From Ashinkailepas kermadecensis (taxonomy: Eukaryota > Arthropoda > Thecostraca > Neolepadidae), in assembly GCA_034440615.1 (NCBI GenBank), contig JAOTOM010004839.1, positions 443,001 to 507,000 of the forward strand: a stretch of DNA of 64,000 nucleotides. Reading direction: 5' to 3'. Under the pieces are notes generated by a model that was not told where the DNA came from, did not search any database, and was given only the letters and a program-made list of their open reading frames with translations. The position numbers were made by a program, and so were the translations under genes. Numbering within the stretch: the first letter of the stretch is position 1; every line of letters begins with the position of its first letter. This document shows positions 39,550 through 51,115 of the stretch, piece after piece.

Positions 39550-40998
39550 CTCTGCGAACCTTCTTCAAAAGAAAATTCGGCAGATCAGATTGATAATGGT
39601 CATGGGCGAACGCGAATGAGAACAACCGACATGACGAATAGTGTGTGGCGCATGGCGAGATCTCGCGATTGGCACTCGATATTTATGCGTTGGATGGCAA
39701 TTTGGACTCCCGGGTCAATTTGAAGATCAGTTTTCAAAACATGAATAATTTTCAAGTTTGATAACGTTCTCTGTGGAAAACTAATGACCGATACGTGCAT
39801 GAAGTATTTAACACAATATCCCGCAGTATCTTGGAGTAGGTAAATGCTAATCACGTTCGATATGTCGCATGTAGACCAAATGGTCAAGTTTTTGATGAGG
39901 TCGAAGTGTGGATCTCATTTTGAAACTTTCCAAGAAGTTAAAGGAAACAATGTTATTGTAACTAGCGGCGGAATTACATAGCGATCGGTGGGGCCATCGG
40001 TGGGGCCATTGGTGGGACCATCGGTGGTACCATCGGCGTTCCGCTCCGATCGCACCCCGCAGTTGTATGCTTTTTGCTGTATGCCTATTTTCATGTCACA
40101 TTGGGGGGGGGGGGGATTCACTATTGGAGGGGCAGAATTTAACATTTGGGGGAGGGGCATATTGTAGCGAAGCTTCCCGTGGGGGGCATTTTAATTCCAG
40201 AAATCTACCCTCCCCCGGTCATGCAGCGGCAGGTCTCGTGACAGGAAACCATCCGAGCCGCCGTCGACCGGGCTATCGCTGCTTAGTCAGCCGTGGTGCC
40301 AGCCGACCGCCGAGGCCAAAGCCTCGTGTTACCCGTCCCCTCCGGTCAAGGTACCCCGGTACCCTGACGCGGCCGTTGCTGTCTGACGACATGACCTCAA
40401 TAGATCACCACCTCCGTCGGCCGCCGCTGTCTGACTGATGATGAAATGTCAGTGTCTGACGTTGGACATGACCGTCATGGATAACAAATGTTAAATAGCC
40501 TTTCTGGGAACCCTATGGGCAGGTGCGTGTACGTGTGTATGTATGGAGAAATGACAGAGGTATGACAGACGTTATACCCCGTGGCCAATGTCTGTGTTGT
40601 CAGGTGTAGGACAGATATGTATGATGCACGTGTGTCTAGTCTATATAGGTGTGTATGATCTAGGAATGTAGTGGAATATTGGGTGACTGCTGGTTCATGT
40701 GTCTGACATGTGAAATGTCACTTGGGCTGCAGTGCCCCGATCTGCCGGCTGTCTGTGTACAGTGCGGAGCCGCCGTATCGGCATTGCCTGGAAGTATGCG
40801 CTGGGGCAGCAGCTCTGGTTTCCAACGCCGGACCGGCGCGAGGTTACCAAGACGCAGAGTCAGCAGTGATTCCCACAGAGGGACTGAGATTCAGAGCGAC
40901 TCTGAGCTGACGTAGTCTGTCTCTGAGATAGAGACAGCGCGACCCGCCAGGCTGGTGTGGAGTGCATTGAGAACGCGTATTGTTCCGAAGTGGCGTGA
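39550..40998. other. Mostly unassigned
   Basis: It contains a 12-bp repeat (GGGGCCATCGGT, about 5 copies, 39,985-40,035), a G-run at 40,085-40,094 and a GC-rich stretch 40,200-40,440. No gene recognised. Confidence 0.4.
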
Positions 40999-41169
40999 CC
41001 GGAACACCTGCCCTGGCTTGGAGCCAAGGGCGTTGGCCCTGAGGTGAACTGGGCGCGATATAGAGAGATGCGTACACTTGCCACGGAGACGCGCGACCGA
41101 GCGGTCGCCGAGGGCGGGCGGCTGGCCGCCGCCGGCCAGCCGCCAGGGCCCCACACCACGGTACTTGAG
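40999..41169 (+). CDS. Possible isolated exon, unrecognised
   Basis: The frame is open after TGA at 40,996. It encodes NWARYREMRTLATETRDRAV and an Ala/Gly/Pro-rich end, followed at 41,170 by the donor-like GAG|GTACGTGAG. G+C is much higher than in the surroundings. The acceptor is unclear and the family unknown, so it may be chance. Confidence 0.2.
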
Positions 41170-41199
41170 GTACGTGAGACTGACTGAAAATCGCTGCGT

Positions 41200-42830
41200 G
41201 ACTGTTGGTGATGTAACAATGTGACAATGTGTCCCTGAAATTGCTCAATATGTCGTTTCCTTCGGTGTGTGTACATATTTTGCACATAATCAACTTTAGT
41301 TTATCGTCATGTACTTTTCCGGAACTGTGGAAGTTGGCTGAAATCGTACCAATCTTCAAGAAAGGCTGCCCTGACGATCCCAAGTGTTATAGGCCCATCT
41401 CGATCTTGAGTAACGTGTCAAAACTGTGCGAGAAGACAGTAGTCAACCAGCTCACTGCGTATCTCCACCGAAATTGTCTTCTTAACAACTCGCAACATGC
41501 CTATCGACCACTTCACTCTACTGAAACTGCCCTTGCTGATGTAGTAGCTTATGTCACAAATTGCATCGAAAGGCATGCATCGAAAGTTGGTCTGCTCGCA
41601 TCAGTAGATTTGTCTAGTGCCTTCGATTGCGTGTCTCATAGCCGACTCTTGACCAAATTAGAGTGGTACGGCATCGACAGCTCTTGGTTTAGATCTTACC
41701 TTTCAAATCGCAGACAGGTAGTTCGGCCCGGAAGACTTGTATGCAACGTATCCTGTGGTGTTCCACAAGGAAGTTTGTGTGTTCCAATTCTGTTTTTGTT
41801 GTACACAAATGATCTTCTCTCACACATAGGTGATGTCTTTAAAGTCGTTGCTTACGCTGACGACACACAGGCGATGTTGTCATCGAAATTGGAGGACATA
41901 ATGTATGCCAAACGCCGTCTCGAATCGTGCTTGGAAACTATGTGCTCGTGGTACCGTGTAAATCTTCTCAAGCTCAACCCATCTAAAACGCAATTTGTGA
42001 TTTTTGGTTCTCGCCAGATGATCGCACGGCTGCCTAGCATCAGCCTCTCTGTTCTTGGATCGGATATTTCACGTGTCTCATCTATCAAAAACCTGGGTGT
42101 GACCATGGATGAATCGTTAACATGGAGTGAACAAATTGGCGATATTGCTAAGAAATGTAACCGCATTATCTTTCCTCTAGCCAAGCATGTACGTTCTCTT
42201 ACTGAAGAAACGCTGTCGAAGTTAGTGCTTGCACTGGTTTTCCCCATGTAATGTACTGTTGCTCAATCTGGTCTGCTGCATGTGACACCGAGCGCGTGCG
42301 AATCCAAAAAGTCATAATGAGGGTGGCTAGGATCATAACTAGGACCTCTCGCTATGGTCATATATCGCATGTTATTGAGCGGTTAGGCTGGCCTAGCTTA
42401 CAACGCTTTGTCGACATTAGGGATTGCTCACTGGTTCATCTTGCAGTGCATCACTCGGGAGCACCTGAAGCCCTGCGTGATCTTGTGACATTGAGAAGTG
42501 ATGTCAGCTCTCGATCTACGCGATCAACACCGTTTTCAGTAGAGCGCCCACGCCTGAAAACTTCTTTTGCGCAACGCTCTTTCATGTACCGTGCTGCAGT
42601 TCTTTGGAACAGTCTCCCCGAGGAAGTTAGGGCCGAGAATATGCGACTGGCTTTTAAGTTTAAGCTGAAGGAGGCGCTGAAAAGAGCTGTACGTGGGAAT
42701 GTTTGAGTATTGTATGCATGTGTTTTTAATGTTTTAGTAGCCTCCTGTCCCACCCCTTTTTTTTTAGCGTTTTTGACATTTGATACTGAGTGTCTCTTGG
42801 TACCAATACAAGGATTGATTGAACCGCTTG
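41200..42830 (+). mobile_element. 5'-truncated CR1/L2-like non-LTR retrotransposon
   Basis: RT begins within the domain at 41,229 and continues to 42,251, followed by the C-terminal part to 42,706. The tail at 42,710-42,830 has a T-run and ends near GGATTGATTGAACC, the type of short-repeat tail seen in CR1/L2 elements. Confidence 0.8.
41229..42706 (+). pseudogene. Reverse transcriptase (ORF2) pseudogene, CR1/L2-like
   Basis: It shows IVPIFKKGCPDDPKCYRPIS, then SVDLSSAFDCVSH, GVPQGSLCVP and the catalytic AYADDTQ, followed by INLGVTMDESL-like sequence. A frame change at about 42,248 separates it from the C-terminal segment 42,251-42,706 (VLWNSLPEEVRAE). The endonuclease domain is missing. The canonical order of RT blocks supports the call. 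The clade is a judgement from motif wording. Confidence 0.82.
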
Positions 42831-44034
42831 AATACTTGGGAAAGTAGCGTGTATGAAGACCGGGCTGAATGTAGGCTGGAGATCGTATGTGAACGCTGTT
42901 ATCGGAAGCGGAACTTAAAATGGGAGACTGAGATGAGGTGTCAGACTGAGGCGTTGTGTGAAGACGCGAGAGTTGATATGTGTGGCGGCCTACTGAAAAG
43001 TCGTGTGTGAAGCAGTTGAAGCTGTCTGTGCCAAATGAGGCTATTGTAATGAATCGTCTGTCACGCTGCACTATTGAAACTTGAATGACTATCGCCATTT
43101 AATCGCTAATCAAATGCACAAGATAAAAGTGCTGGATTTTGAGGTGCCTGTCAAGAGATGGTTGAATCAGAGCTCTGAGATGGAGGCTCAGAGTATTGAA
43201 TTAATACTCCCGAGGTTTTAATATCGCAAACGTTGAGGTCCTGACTAGCTATCTACGTGCCAAGGAAGTTTGACTCTTAGACATCTGAGGAGGAAAAATG
43301 TCTGATGAGCTCTGGGGGGCAAAAACTTCGCTACAATATTCCCCTCCAAAAGTATGTAAAATAACACCCCTGCGCTCAACCTACAAAGCAAGCACCACCT
43401 CTGCCAACAACAAACCACCCATGCCAAAACCAACCGACAATAAACAATCTCCTAGCAACTCTTTCATCTATTATCACCCTACTTCACCCATGACATGAAA
43501 GAAAAGAAAAGAAAAACACAACCAAAACAAAGCAATCGAACAGTTCCATTGGAAGTGTCAGCGTGTTTGCATTGTTAGCTGGGACTGACATGAAAAAATA
43601 AGAAGTAAAGAGGCCAAAGCAATCAAACAAGGACAGAAAGGAAAAAAGTTTTACAAAAATAAACAAAACAAAAAGGCCCATGGCAGTGTATGTGTGTTTG
43701 CATTGTTAATGGGGACCGCGATGACCCGAACCCACCTCCACTTTACACCCAAAACCCCACCCCGGCACCGTTCGGACCATTACTCCGACCCAACTTATCG
43801 ATACCTGTTCACTGCTCTCTAGTAATCTCAATATCTGACCGAATAAATAGCCTACATTACCGTACCGGTGGCAGGCTAGCCAAACTGAACAACAACAGCA
43901 GCTTTCAGGTGGTGGATAGCCAGCGGAGCCTGATTTGGTGCAATGACGCTGGCCACCCTCCGAATGCTCCTTCGCGTACAATGTATGCATATCTAAATGT
44001 TCTGTATGTTATGCATGTACCCCATACAGACGGC
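42831..44034. other. Unassigned 1.2 kb
   Basis: A-rich and T-rich stretches occur at 43,500-43,680. A short segment (43,312-43,345) is an inverted match to 40,150-40,185. No gene recognised. Confidence 0.4.
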
Positions 44035-44845
44035 AGCTCTTCTAAAGCAGCCAAGGGATAAATACGTGCAGAAGTTCCTGCAAAGCTATCGGGCCACAGC
44101 GCGCCCGGCGACCGGGATATCCCCGACCGGGATATCCCCGACCGGGATATCCCCGACCGGGATATCCCCGACCGGGATATCCCCGACCGGGATATCCCCG
44201 ACCGGGATATCCCCGACCGGGATATCCCCGACCGGGATATCCCCGACCGGGATATCCCCGACCGGGATATCCCCGACCGGGATATCCCCGACCGGGATAT
44301 CCCCGACCGGGATATCCCCGACCGGGATATCCCCGACCGGGATATCCCCGTTTCGTGCCATGCGTGGGCGCGAGATGCGCACCGCCATGGATGTCCTTCC
44401 ACTGTAGATAAAAAGGGATCCGGTGGTGGCCGAAAACGTTCAACATTACCAGGCCGCATACAAACTCCGGCACGACAAGCGTGCGGGGACGCTTCCCACG
44501 TGGGAAACCGGAGATGTAGTGCGGGCCATGAATCCCCGGACTCGAAAGTTTGCAGGAGTCGGGCCGATCCGTGTCGCGGCCCGGACAGGTCCCGTCAGCT
44601 CCCGCCTGGACGACGGTCGGAGGGTGCGTGCCAGGGACCTGACGGGTGCTGTAGTCAGGCAGGAAGAGCCACCGGACACAGTATTGGACGCGCCACCCGT
44701 CGCGATGGATGCTAAGGTTTCGCACGGTACTCCGTTTTGTGCTCGGAGTCCAGTCGGTCCAGTCGAGCCGAGTTCTACAGAGCCCAGTCCTCTGCCGCGG
44801 CGAAGCGCGAGGACGGTGCGATCTCCAGAGAGGTACTCGCCTTGA
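44035..44845 (+). pseudogene. Ty3/gypsy integrase C-terminal fragment with internal 15-bp expansion
   Basis: LLKQPRDKYVQKFLQSYRAT and, after the array, SPFRAMRGREMRTAMDVLP are the integrase end typical of Ty3/gypsy. TAG at 44,405 interrupts the frame, which then continues VAENVQHYQAAYKLRHDKR to TGA at 44,843. The 5' part of the element is missing. Confidence 0.75.
44108..44352 (+). repeat. 15-bp tandem repeat, about 16 identical copies
   Basis: The unit ACCGGGATATCCCCG encodes TGISP in the integrase frame. Copies are essentially perfect, which implies recent expansion. Confidence 0.97.
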
Positions 44846-44851
44846 CCGAAC

Positions 44852-45377
44852 CGTGATTGTGCGTCTTGTATGCTGACGTTTTGTTGATGTTACCCAGGAC
44901 CGTGATTGTGTGTCTTGTATGCTGACGTTTGTTGATGTTACCCAGGACCGTGATTGTGTGTCTTGTATGCTGACGTTTGTTGATGTTACCCAGGACCGTG
45001 ATTGTGTGTCTTGTATGCTGACGTTTGTTGATTTTCCCAGGACCGTGATTGTGTGTTTGCATGCTGACGTTTGTTGATGTTACCCAGGACCGTGATTGTG
45101 TGTCTTGTATGCTGACGTTTGTTGATGTTACCCAGGACCGTGATTGTGTGTCTTGTATGCTGACGTTTGTTGATGTTACCCAGGACCGTGATTGTGTGTC
45201 TTGTATGCTGACGTTTGTTGATGTTACCCAGGACCGTGATTGTGTGTCTTGTATGCTGACGTTTGTTGATGTTACCCAGGACCGTGATTGTGTGTCTTGT
45301 ATGCTGACGTTTGTTGATGTTACCCAGGACCGTGATTGTGTGTCTTGTATGCTGACGTTTGTTGATGTTACCCAGGA
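44852..45377 (+). repeat. 48-bp tandem repeat, about 11 copies
   Basis: The unit is GACCGTGATTGTGTGTCTTG, then TATGCTGACGTTTGTTGATG, then TTACCCAG. It follows directly on the integrase stop. 48 bp keeps the frame, so an apparent 16-residue protein repeat results. Confidence 0.95.
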
Positions 45378-47638
45378 CACGTGGTTTTTCCGAGACGAGC
45401 GGTTGTTGTGTCCTGTTGCCATATCGGCGTAACGGCGCGTCGGAAGTGTATTTTTGTTTACTTTCATAATATTTTTTCCAAAACTGGCGAGGGGGTCTCA
45501 AGAGGGACTTCCGTTGTTCTGCCATTGCGTTATTACAGGACAGGTGCAGAGACTGTTCTCATAACTTGCATAAATTGAAATATACATACCGAAGTCGTGG
45601 CATGAGTGTTCTGAGATACGTGGAGTGCAGTCATACAAGACGCAACAACATCATCTTAATCACATTGGTCAACATGGTATTGAAACATTTTGTTCTCAAA
45701 ATCTAATGACTTCTTGAAATTGAAATTTACATTTTACAATCAAGCCAAACTAACAAATTTACTCCAAGAATCAAACCCATAGAAGTGACAGAATGAAGTT
45801 ATTAAAATAACAAAGGTTCATAATGGAAGAAACAAAGCTTTTTTCATGATAAGGATTCCACATGTTGTTTTCAGCCAGATAGGTAGACCGGTATGCTTTG
45901 CCTTCATATGTCTTTTCGACAATTTTCACTCACCATTGAATTTGCGGCTAGGATACCTTCAAAGCACCTTTTCTCATAATGGCAGTGTCATATTAGCACC
46001 CACACCTCGGGCATGTACTGCACTAAGGTTTCTTGCAAGTGTCACTTCAGTTAGGTATGGCCAGGGATGGATTCATGTCTTGGAATCCTGGAATTGGAGA
46101 GGAAAATTATGTCGCGTTACAGGTTGGTATATAGCAGAGGACTTTGAGGACATTTCTTTGAATCTAAATCCTGGATTTTGAGAGGAAAACTGTGTAGCAT
46201 TCCAAGTTGGAGAATTATTTGTCATCAAAAACTCCTTTTGTACTGTTCACGGTCATGATCCATGTTTCCATGTTCTCATGATCATGACCAAACAGCAAGG
46301 AGATGGCAGTCATTGTCAAACTCAATTCATCTTTTAAAAAAGGAGTGGATAATTTCGCGGAGATAATAAAATTATGGGCGGCCAACATCCAAGAAAAGAC
46401 CCATTCCAATACTTCTCCTGACTCTCGGAGACGAAACACCACTTACGCAAACATACACAAGTTCAGTTTCAGCAGCGCCTTGATACTTATTAGGTAGATA
46501 CGTACACACTAAAACCAGCTTTGAAAACAAACTGGGCCGAAATTTGAACTGTTGCGTCGGTTCAATCTCTGGACGGGGACGGGACAGTGTCCCGTCCCAG
46601 TCTGCCGTTTGAGATTTCCGAAAGTGACGTCTGGTAACGGTTGCGGGCATCGACGATTGCAACCAAACTATTTGCGATGGATACAATCCGAAGGAACCGT
46701 GAGCATCACAAAGAGTGGCGCTATCCGTGCATACAATGTTCCCCGCGAAATGTCATTCGACAGTGGTGTGGAGACAGTTGAGAGCGGAGCCTTTTTCACG
46801 GACCGAAACACGTGCAGCCCGTGTCATGGTGACGGCGCACAGTGTGATAACTCAAGGGAAAATGGCCAGAAATGCATTTCTCGACCATTTTTTTATGCCA
46901 TATTCGTAGCGCCATGGCATCAGCAAATGCTAGACGTACACCAGGTCACAGTTTTTATGACAATTTTCACAAAATGTGATATAGTAACAAGTCCATGGAC
47001 ATGGACAACATTACGTGTGGAAAAAACGATGCACGCGTGCATAAATGTTGTCGGAGTTTGACGACTGATAAAGGTAAGATGCATTCTAAAAACCTGGACA
47101 AGTGATGTATGAAATGATAGCTGAGAACATTCTCAATGCGATAAGCAATTCAAAAAGGCATAGAACGATCTACAATATTATATTTTTTATTAAAAAAATA
47201 AGTCATTACAACAGTCGTTAAATTTTTAGTACCTCCAAGTTCGATTAAGGTTTAAAAAAACGCACAACAGTGCACAACCAATCCAAATGAAATCAGCGAT
47301 CCTTTGACTATATGTACCGTAAGTTTCAGCTGCACCTATCTGCTCTAACACCGGTAGTAATCAATTGTATGCCGGCAGGTCACGGTGCGATGCGGTGGCC
47401 GGCACGGGGAAGCCCCGGCAGGTCGTGGTGCGATGCGGTGGCCGGCACGGGAAGCCCCAGCCGGACGCCGCGACTCGCCGGCTGGCGGGGTGTTTTGACC
47501 GGGTAGACAGATCCAGCGATCGCTGTGCAAAAACAATCCTGACTACGAGGCGACTAAGTCGAGATAGGTCGCGTAGAGCGTTTCCCATGGCAGGGGAGCT
47601 GTCCTTGCCTGTTATGGTCTGGTCAGTGTGGTTGGATT
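45378..47638. other. Mostly unassigned 2.2 kb
   Basis: A perfect 11-bp-arm palindrome, GGGACGGGACA-G-TGTCCCGTCCC, lies at about 46,577-46,600. A two-copy 53-bp repeat (GGTGCGATGCGGTGGCCGGC) lies at 47,378-47,460. No gene recognised. Confidence 0.4.
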
Positions 47639-49415
47639 TTGCGTACAGTGAAAATGGAGGTGCTTGTCAGCAGAGTGGAATTAGTGGACTTGTTAACCAG
47701 TGCAAAAGCGTTTGGGCGTGGAAACTATTATGCTCATGTATTTACTTATAGTTTGCAGTTGGTTATGGATAAAATCCCTCAGGACTATCTCCCGATTGAG
47801 TCGTCGATTGTGGACACGAAAAAGGCGACCGACTTGATCACCAAGAACTTAAAAGGAAAGTCGGTTAAGCGTGAGGGAGCCCAGAGTAAATTCAGAAGTC
47901 AGTTTGCGACTTATCTTTCGGGAGACGAGGTGTTCTACGTGTCCCTAAAGCGTGGTGACCGCGTCGTAAGTGATGATGAAGCTAAGAGACCCGCCTTGAT
48001 GACGAGGCCGTGGAGGGAGCGCGAGGGCGACCAGGTAGAATCTACGATCAGCTCAGCGCCCGTTCTCAGCGTCGGGCGTCCTCAAGAGTTGCTCAACAGC
48101 ACAGTTCTCTGTAGCTCGTGGAGGCTGCTAGGCAAAGTGCTTGTGCTGAGGGCATGAAGGACGCGGCTTTCGTGCTGCGACAGGTGGGGGAATAACCGAA
48201 TCGGCCCAGCAAGATTCGCCGGGCTCTCAGAAGCTCTAAAGTGAGCCAACCCGAGCGCGTGTCAGGAGACCGGGCGGTGGCAATGTGTGTGTCAGCTGAC
48301 TTGTCTGTGCACGGCTACCGTATGGTCCGCCGAATGACGAATGATGCGGCGAAGACAGACATCCTGCCTGCCTATGGAAAGGTGCATGAGGCCAAGGTAG
48401 AGTGCTATCCGGCAGTCAAAAGCATGCAATTCACCGAGACGTCAGTTCTCCTGGATCATACATCAGCTCTCTACAGGCTCTCCTGGATCATACGACGCAG
48501 CGGCTGGTGGCATGTCTGCCGTCTGTCGCCCGTACGGACTCAGCTTCACCTGCCGACCAGCAGTCGACGTCATCCAGCACCTGCACTTCGGCCGTGCTTC
48601 ACGTCAAATGGGAATTTCACGAGGCTACAGAGCAAGTTGTATACAAACAGATGGGAAACGGCGATGAAGCTGCAGAACAAAATCTGTTCTGTACCACTCT
48701 GATGCCTTTGCAACTAACAGTGGGTGACACTTGCGTCTGGACCAACCCACGCCGTCTTCAATCCGTTTCTGTCGGCCGTTGCGGATCCAGTGCAAGCGTG
48801 AGACAGCAGAGGCCTCCCGGAAACGAGACAGTGACGTACTCAGTAGACGTATCTCGGATACGTCTACTGAGGCCGACCTACGTCGCCGCAACAGACGGTA
48901 CCAGTTTCAGAGTGGCGTACAATGTTCAACTCACCATGATTCACAGCAAGGTGGTGAACGCTCCGACCAACACCGGCAGCAGCATGACATGCACCATTTC
49001 TGGGTACACACCTCATCAGATAAATGACCTGTCTGCTGCCGCGGCTCGACCTGCCCGCGAGGGTGCATGCCAGCTCGGTCTCTCAGCTATGCAGCCTGGA
49101 TTCGATGCTTTGAGTGCCTTCTCCACATTTCTTACCGCCTGGAGGTCAAAGTGTGGGCGGTGTCTGGCGAAGAAAACAAGATGCGTGTGAGAGAAAGAAG
49201 GAAAGAATTACAGCAGCAGTTCCGGGAGAGACTGCGTGTTGTCGTGGATCAGCCATGTGCTAGGTAGGTAGGTACGTCTAACGACGGGAACACGGCTCGA
49301 CGTGCCTTCAGAGACCCATGTTTTACCTGTGTGTCATATCTTAGAGATGTATTTTGGAATAATTTCAGCCACTTAAGACAAGGAGATCTTGGATCTATTC
49401 TGCGGAGCAATTATT
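47639..49415 (+). pseudogene. Transib/RAG1-like transposase pseudogene, C-terminally truncated
   Basis: The N-terminal part, 47,651-48,000, is an open frame (MEVLVSRVELVDLLTSAKAF) of unknown fold. Downstream blocks in changing frames match the Transib/RAG1 family: RPSKIRRALRSS (about 48,205); VAMCVSADLSVHGYRMVRR (48,280); the LLDHTTQRLVA region; a KWEFHEATEQVVYKQ block (48,607) where the family has an Asp; LTMIHSKVVNA (48,930), again lacking the usual Asp; CTISGYTPHQIND in place of a CxxC zinc pair; IRCFECLLHISYRLEVKVW (49,105); and NDGNTARRAF (49,278). The glutamate-bearing end is absent. At least three frame changes and a TAGG run at about 49,262-49,275 break it. Confidence 0.72.
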
Positions 49416-49960
49416 AGGTCACATTTACAGTGCAGAATGCTCGCATAGCAAACGCTAACTAATAATTATCCAATATATCAGTGCCCATGGACTTCGCTTA
49501 GACGTCATTATGATGTCACTATGCATGACCGGACGTCGATCTTTTAAAACGAGGTACACTAGATACTCATGTAGGTGTGTACACAATTTGAGCTGTCTAC
49601 CTCAATTGGTTTCCGAGATATTTCGCGGAAGCAAAATTAGGGGAGGGGAATGTTCCCTTCACTCTTGTAGGTATTACCTCTGAAATTCCAGGGTTAAGCA
49701 ATCTTTAAGACAATAGAGCTAATCCATATGTTCGAAATGTGAAGCTCTTTCGATTAAGACCGAAATCGCCCCTGTAACTAGCATACTTTGTCCGCAATGA
49801 TTTATGGCCAGTTTTTTCCTCGAGTTATCACAGTGTGCGGCGCCCGCACACAGTGCAGCCACTGATGGTCAATGGAAAAATTGTAGCAGGTGCATGGACC
49901 ATGAGGTGAAAGTGACGGCAAGTCGCCAAATGTAGCCGTTTCCGAGAACCAGACCCAATC
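49416..49960. other. Unassigned 0.5 kb
   Basis: No gene or repeat recognised. Confidence 0.4.
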
Positions 49961-49964
49961 ATGA

Positions 49965-50122
49965 AATAGGTAGGTACCTAGGCATCTTGGTAGATACATA
50001 AGCACCTAGGTAGGTACCTCAGTTTCATCAAGGCCTCTACTAATCTTTTCAGAATGGTAGGTACCTACCTACCTACCAACCCACCTATCTACCTAGGTAG
50101 GTACCTAGGTACCTACTTACCT
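49965..50122. repeat. TAGG/CCTA tetranucleotide array with palindromic turns
   Basis: GGTAGGTACCTAGG and GGTACCTACCTACCTACC blocks alternate orientation, so the sequence can fold on itself. Confidence 0.85.
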
Positions 50123-50929
50123 TCTAATTTGCACATTTTTCCAATATGGTATGACAAGATCAAAATATTGTAGAAACACGTTTCAGAATGTGATGATGGG
50201 ACCATTCATTCCCTCCGGAAGTGCATCATTTTAAGATGGAAACAATGTCTGTGCCATCCTTGTCCATGCCGGAGAAAACTGCAGTTAAAACAAAACAAAA
50301 CAAAAAAATATATATATATATATGCACGTCCCACGTGGATGAAAGTACGCGTGAACTACTAAGGTAAAGCTCACACGCCGAATCGCCAGCAATAATTGCA
50401 TTGAAGACGCCACAGTCACATAACCATAAATGACCGGAAGTTAATTTTCTGCTCAGGTATCTTCCATATTCATGTAGGGTTCTTCAATGTTCCAACCTCC
50501 CTTCTGTGTTAATTCCGGAGTTATTCAGGTACACCATGGAATAACAAATGTCTCCTCCCACTCCTGGGATTCCAATGTTCGTACCAACGATTGTCGTCTG
50601 TCTATAAAAGCTAGGCTTCTTATCAGAGTCCCACAGTCGCGTGCTGATTAGTGGAATGCTTTTGGTTACTTTCAAAAATACGTTGAGGGTAATGTGCTCG
50701 ACAGCGAAAACGGACGGCTGTAGATACCAGCAAAAGTCACACCTTCGCCTATATGTGCAAGCATAATATGGCAGCCGAAGCCGGGCGAGGGGCTTAATAT
50801 ACGTGCGAAGCGAGGACGCTAGATTACCGTCGCTAAGTCCTGCGTTGGGATGGCTTCAGTCATTTTCGGACCATTGTATTACATTTACCTTCGTCAGCAG
50901 CATGTTATTTCCGTGCCTGTTCTTCACAG
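50123..50929. other. Unassigned 0.8 kb
   Basis: An AAAAC repeat and a short TA run lie at 50,287-50,323. Nothing else recognised. Confidence 0.4.
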
Positions 50930-51096
50930 GCTATACGCTGCCGCTGCTGGTGACCGTCTCCATTACATCACGGGATGTTGATGATCAGGCTGCCATACCG
51001 AGGATGGACGACGGCCGCGTGCTGACGTCGGCGCTGACGGCTTGTGCTGTGCGTCAGACGCTAATCAGCAAGACCCTATCCGTTTTATGTTGCTGA
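50930..51096 (+). CDS. Possible terminal exon, unrecognised
   Basis: A good acceptor (pyrimidine-rich CCGTGCCTGTTCTTCACAG) precedes 54 codons (YTLPLLVTVSITSRDVDDQA) ending TGA at 51,094, and AATAAA follows at 51,110. G+C rises inside the segment. No partner exon upstream could be found and the product is unknown. Confidence 0.22.
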
Positions 51097-51109
51097 TGTA
51101 CTGCGATAT

Positions 51110-51115
51110 AATAAA
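51110..51115 (+). terminator. Poly(A) signal AATAAA (candidate)
   Basis: It lies 14 bp after the stop of the possible exon at 50,930-51,096, in AT-rich sequence. Confidence 0.25.

Noticed and set aside
44042..44725. Minus-strand frame with RGYPG repeats
   Set aside because: Shadow of the 15-bp array. The plus strand holds recognisable integrase sequence on both sides.
50803..51096. GPCR transmembrane segment (YTLPLLVTV)
   Set aside because: Only a short resemblance. No other transmembrane helix or receptor motif nearby.
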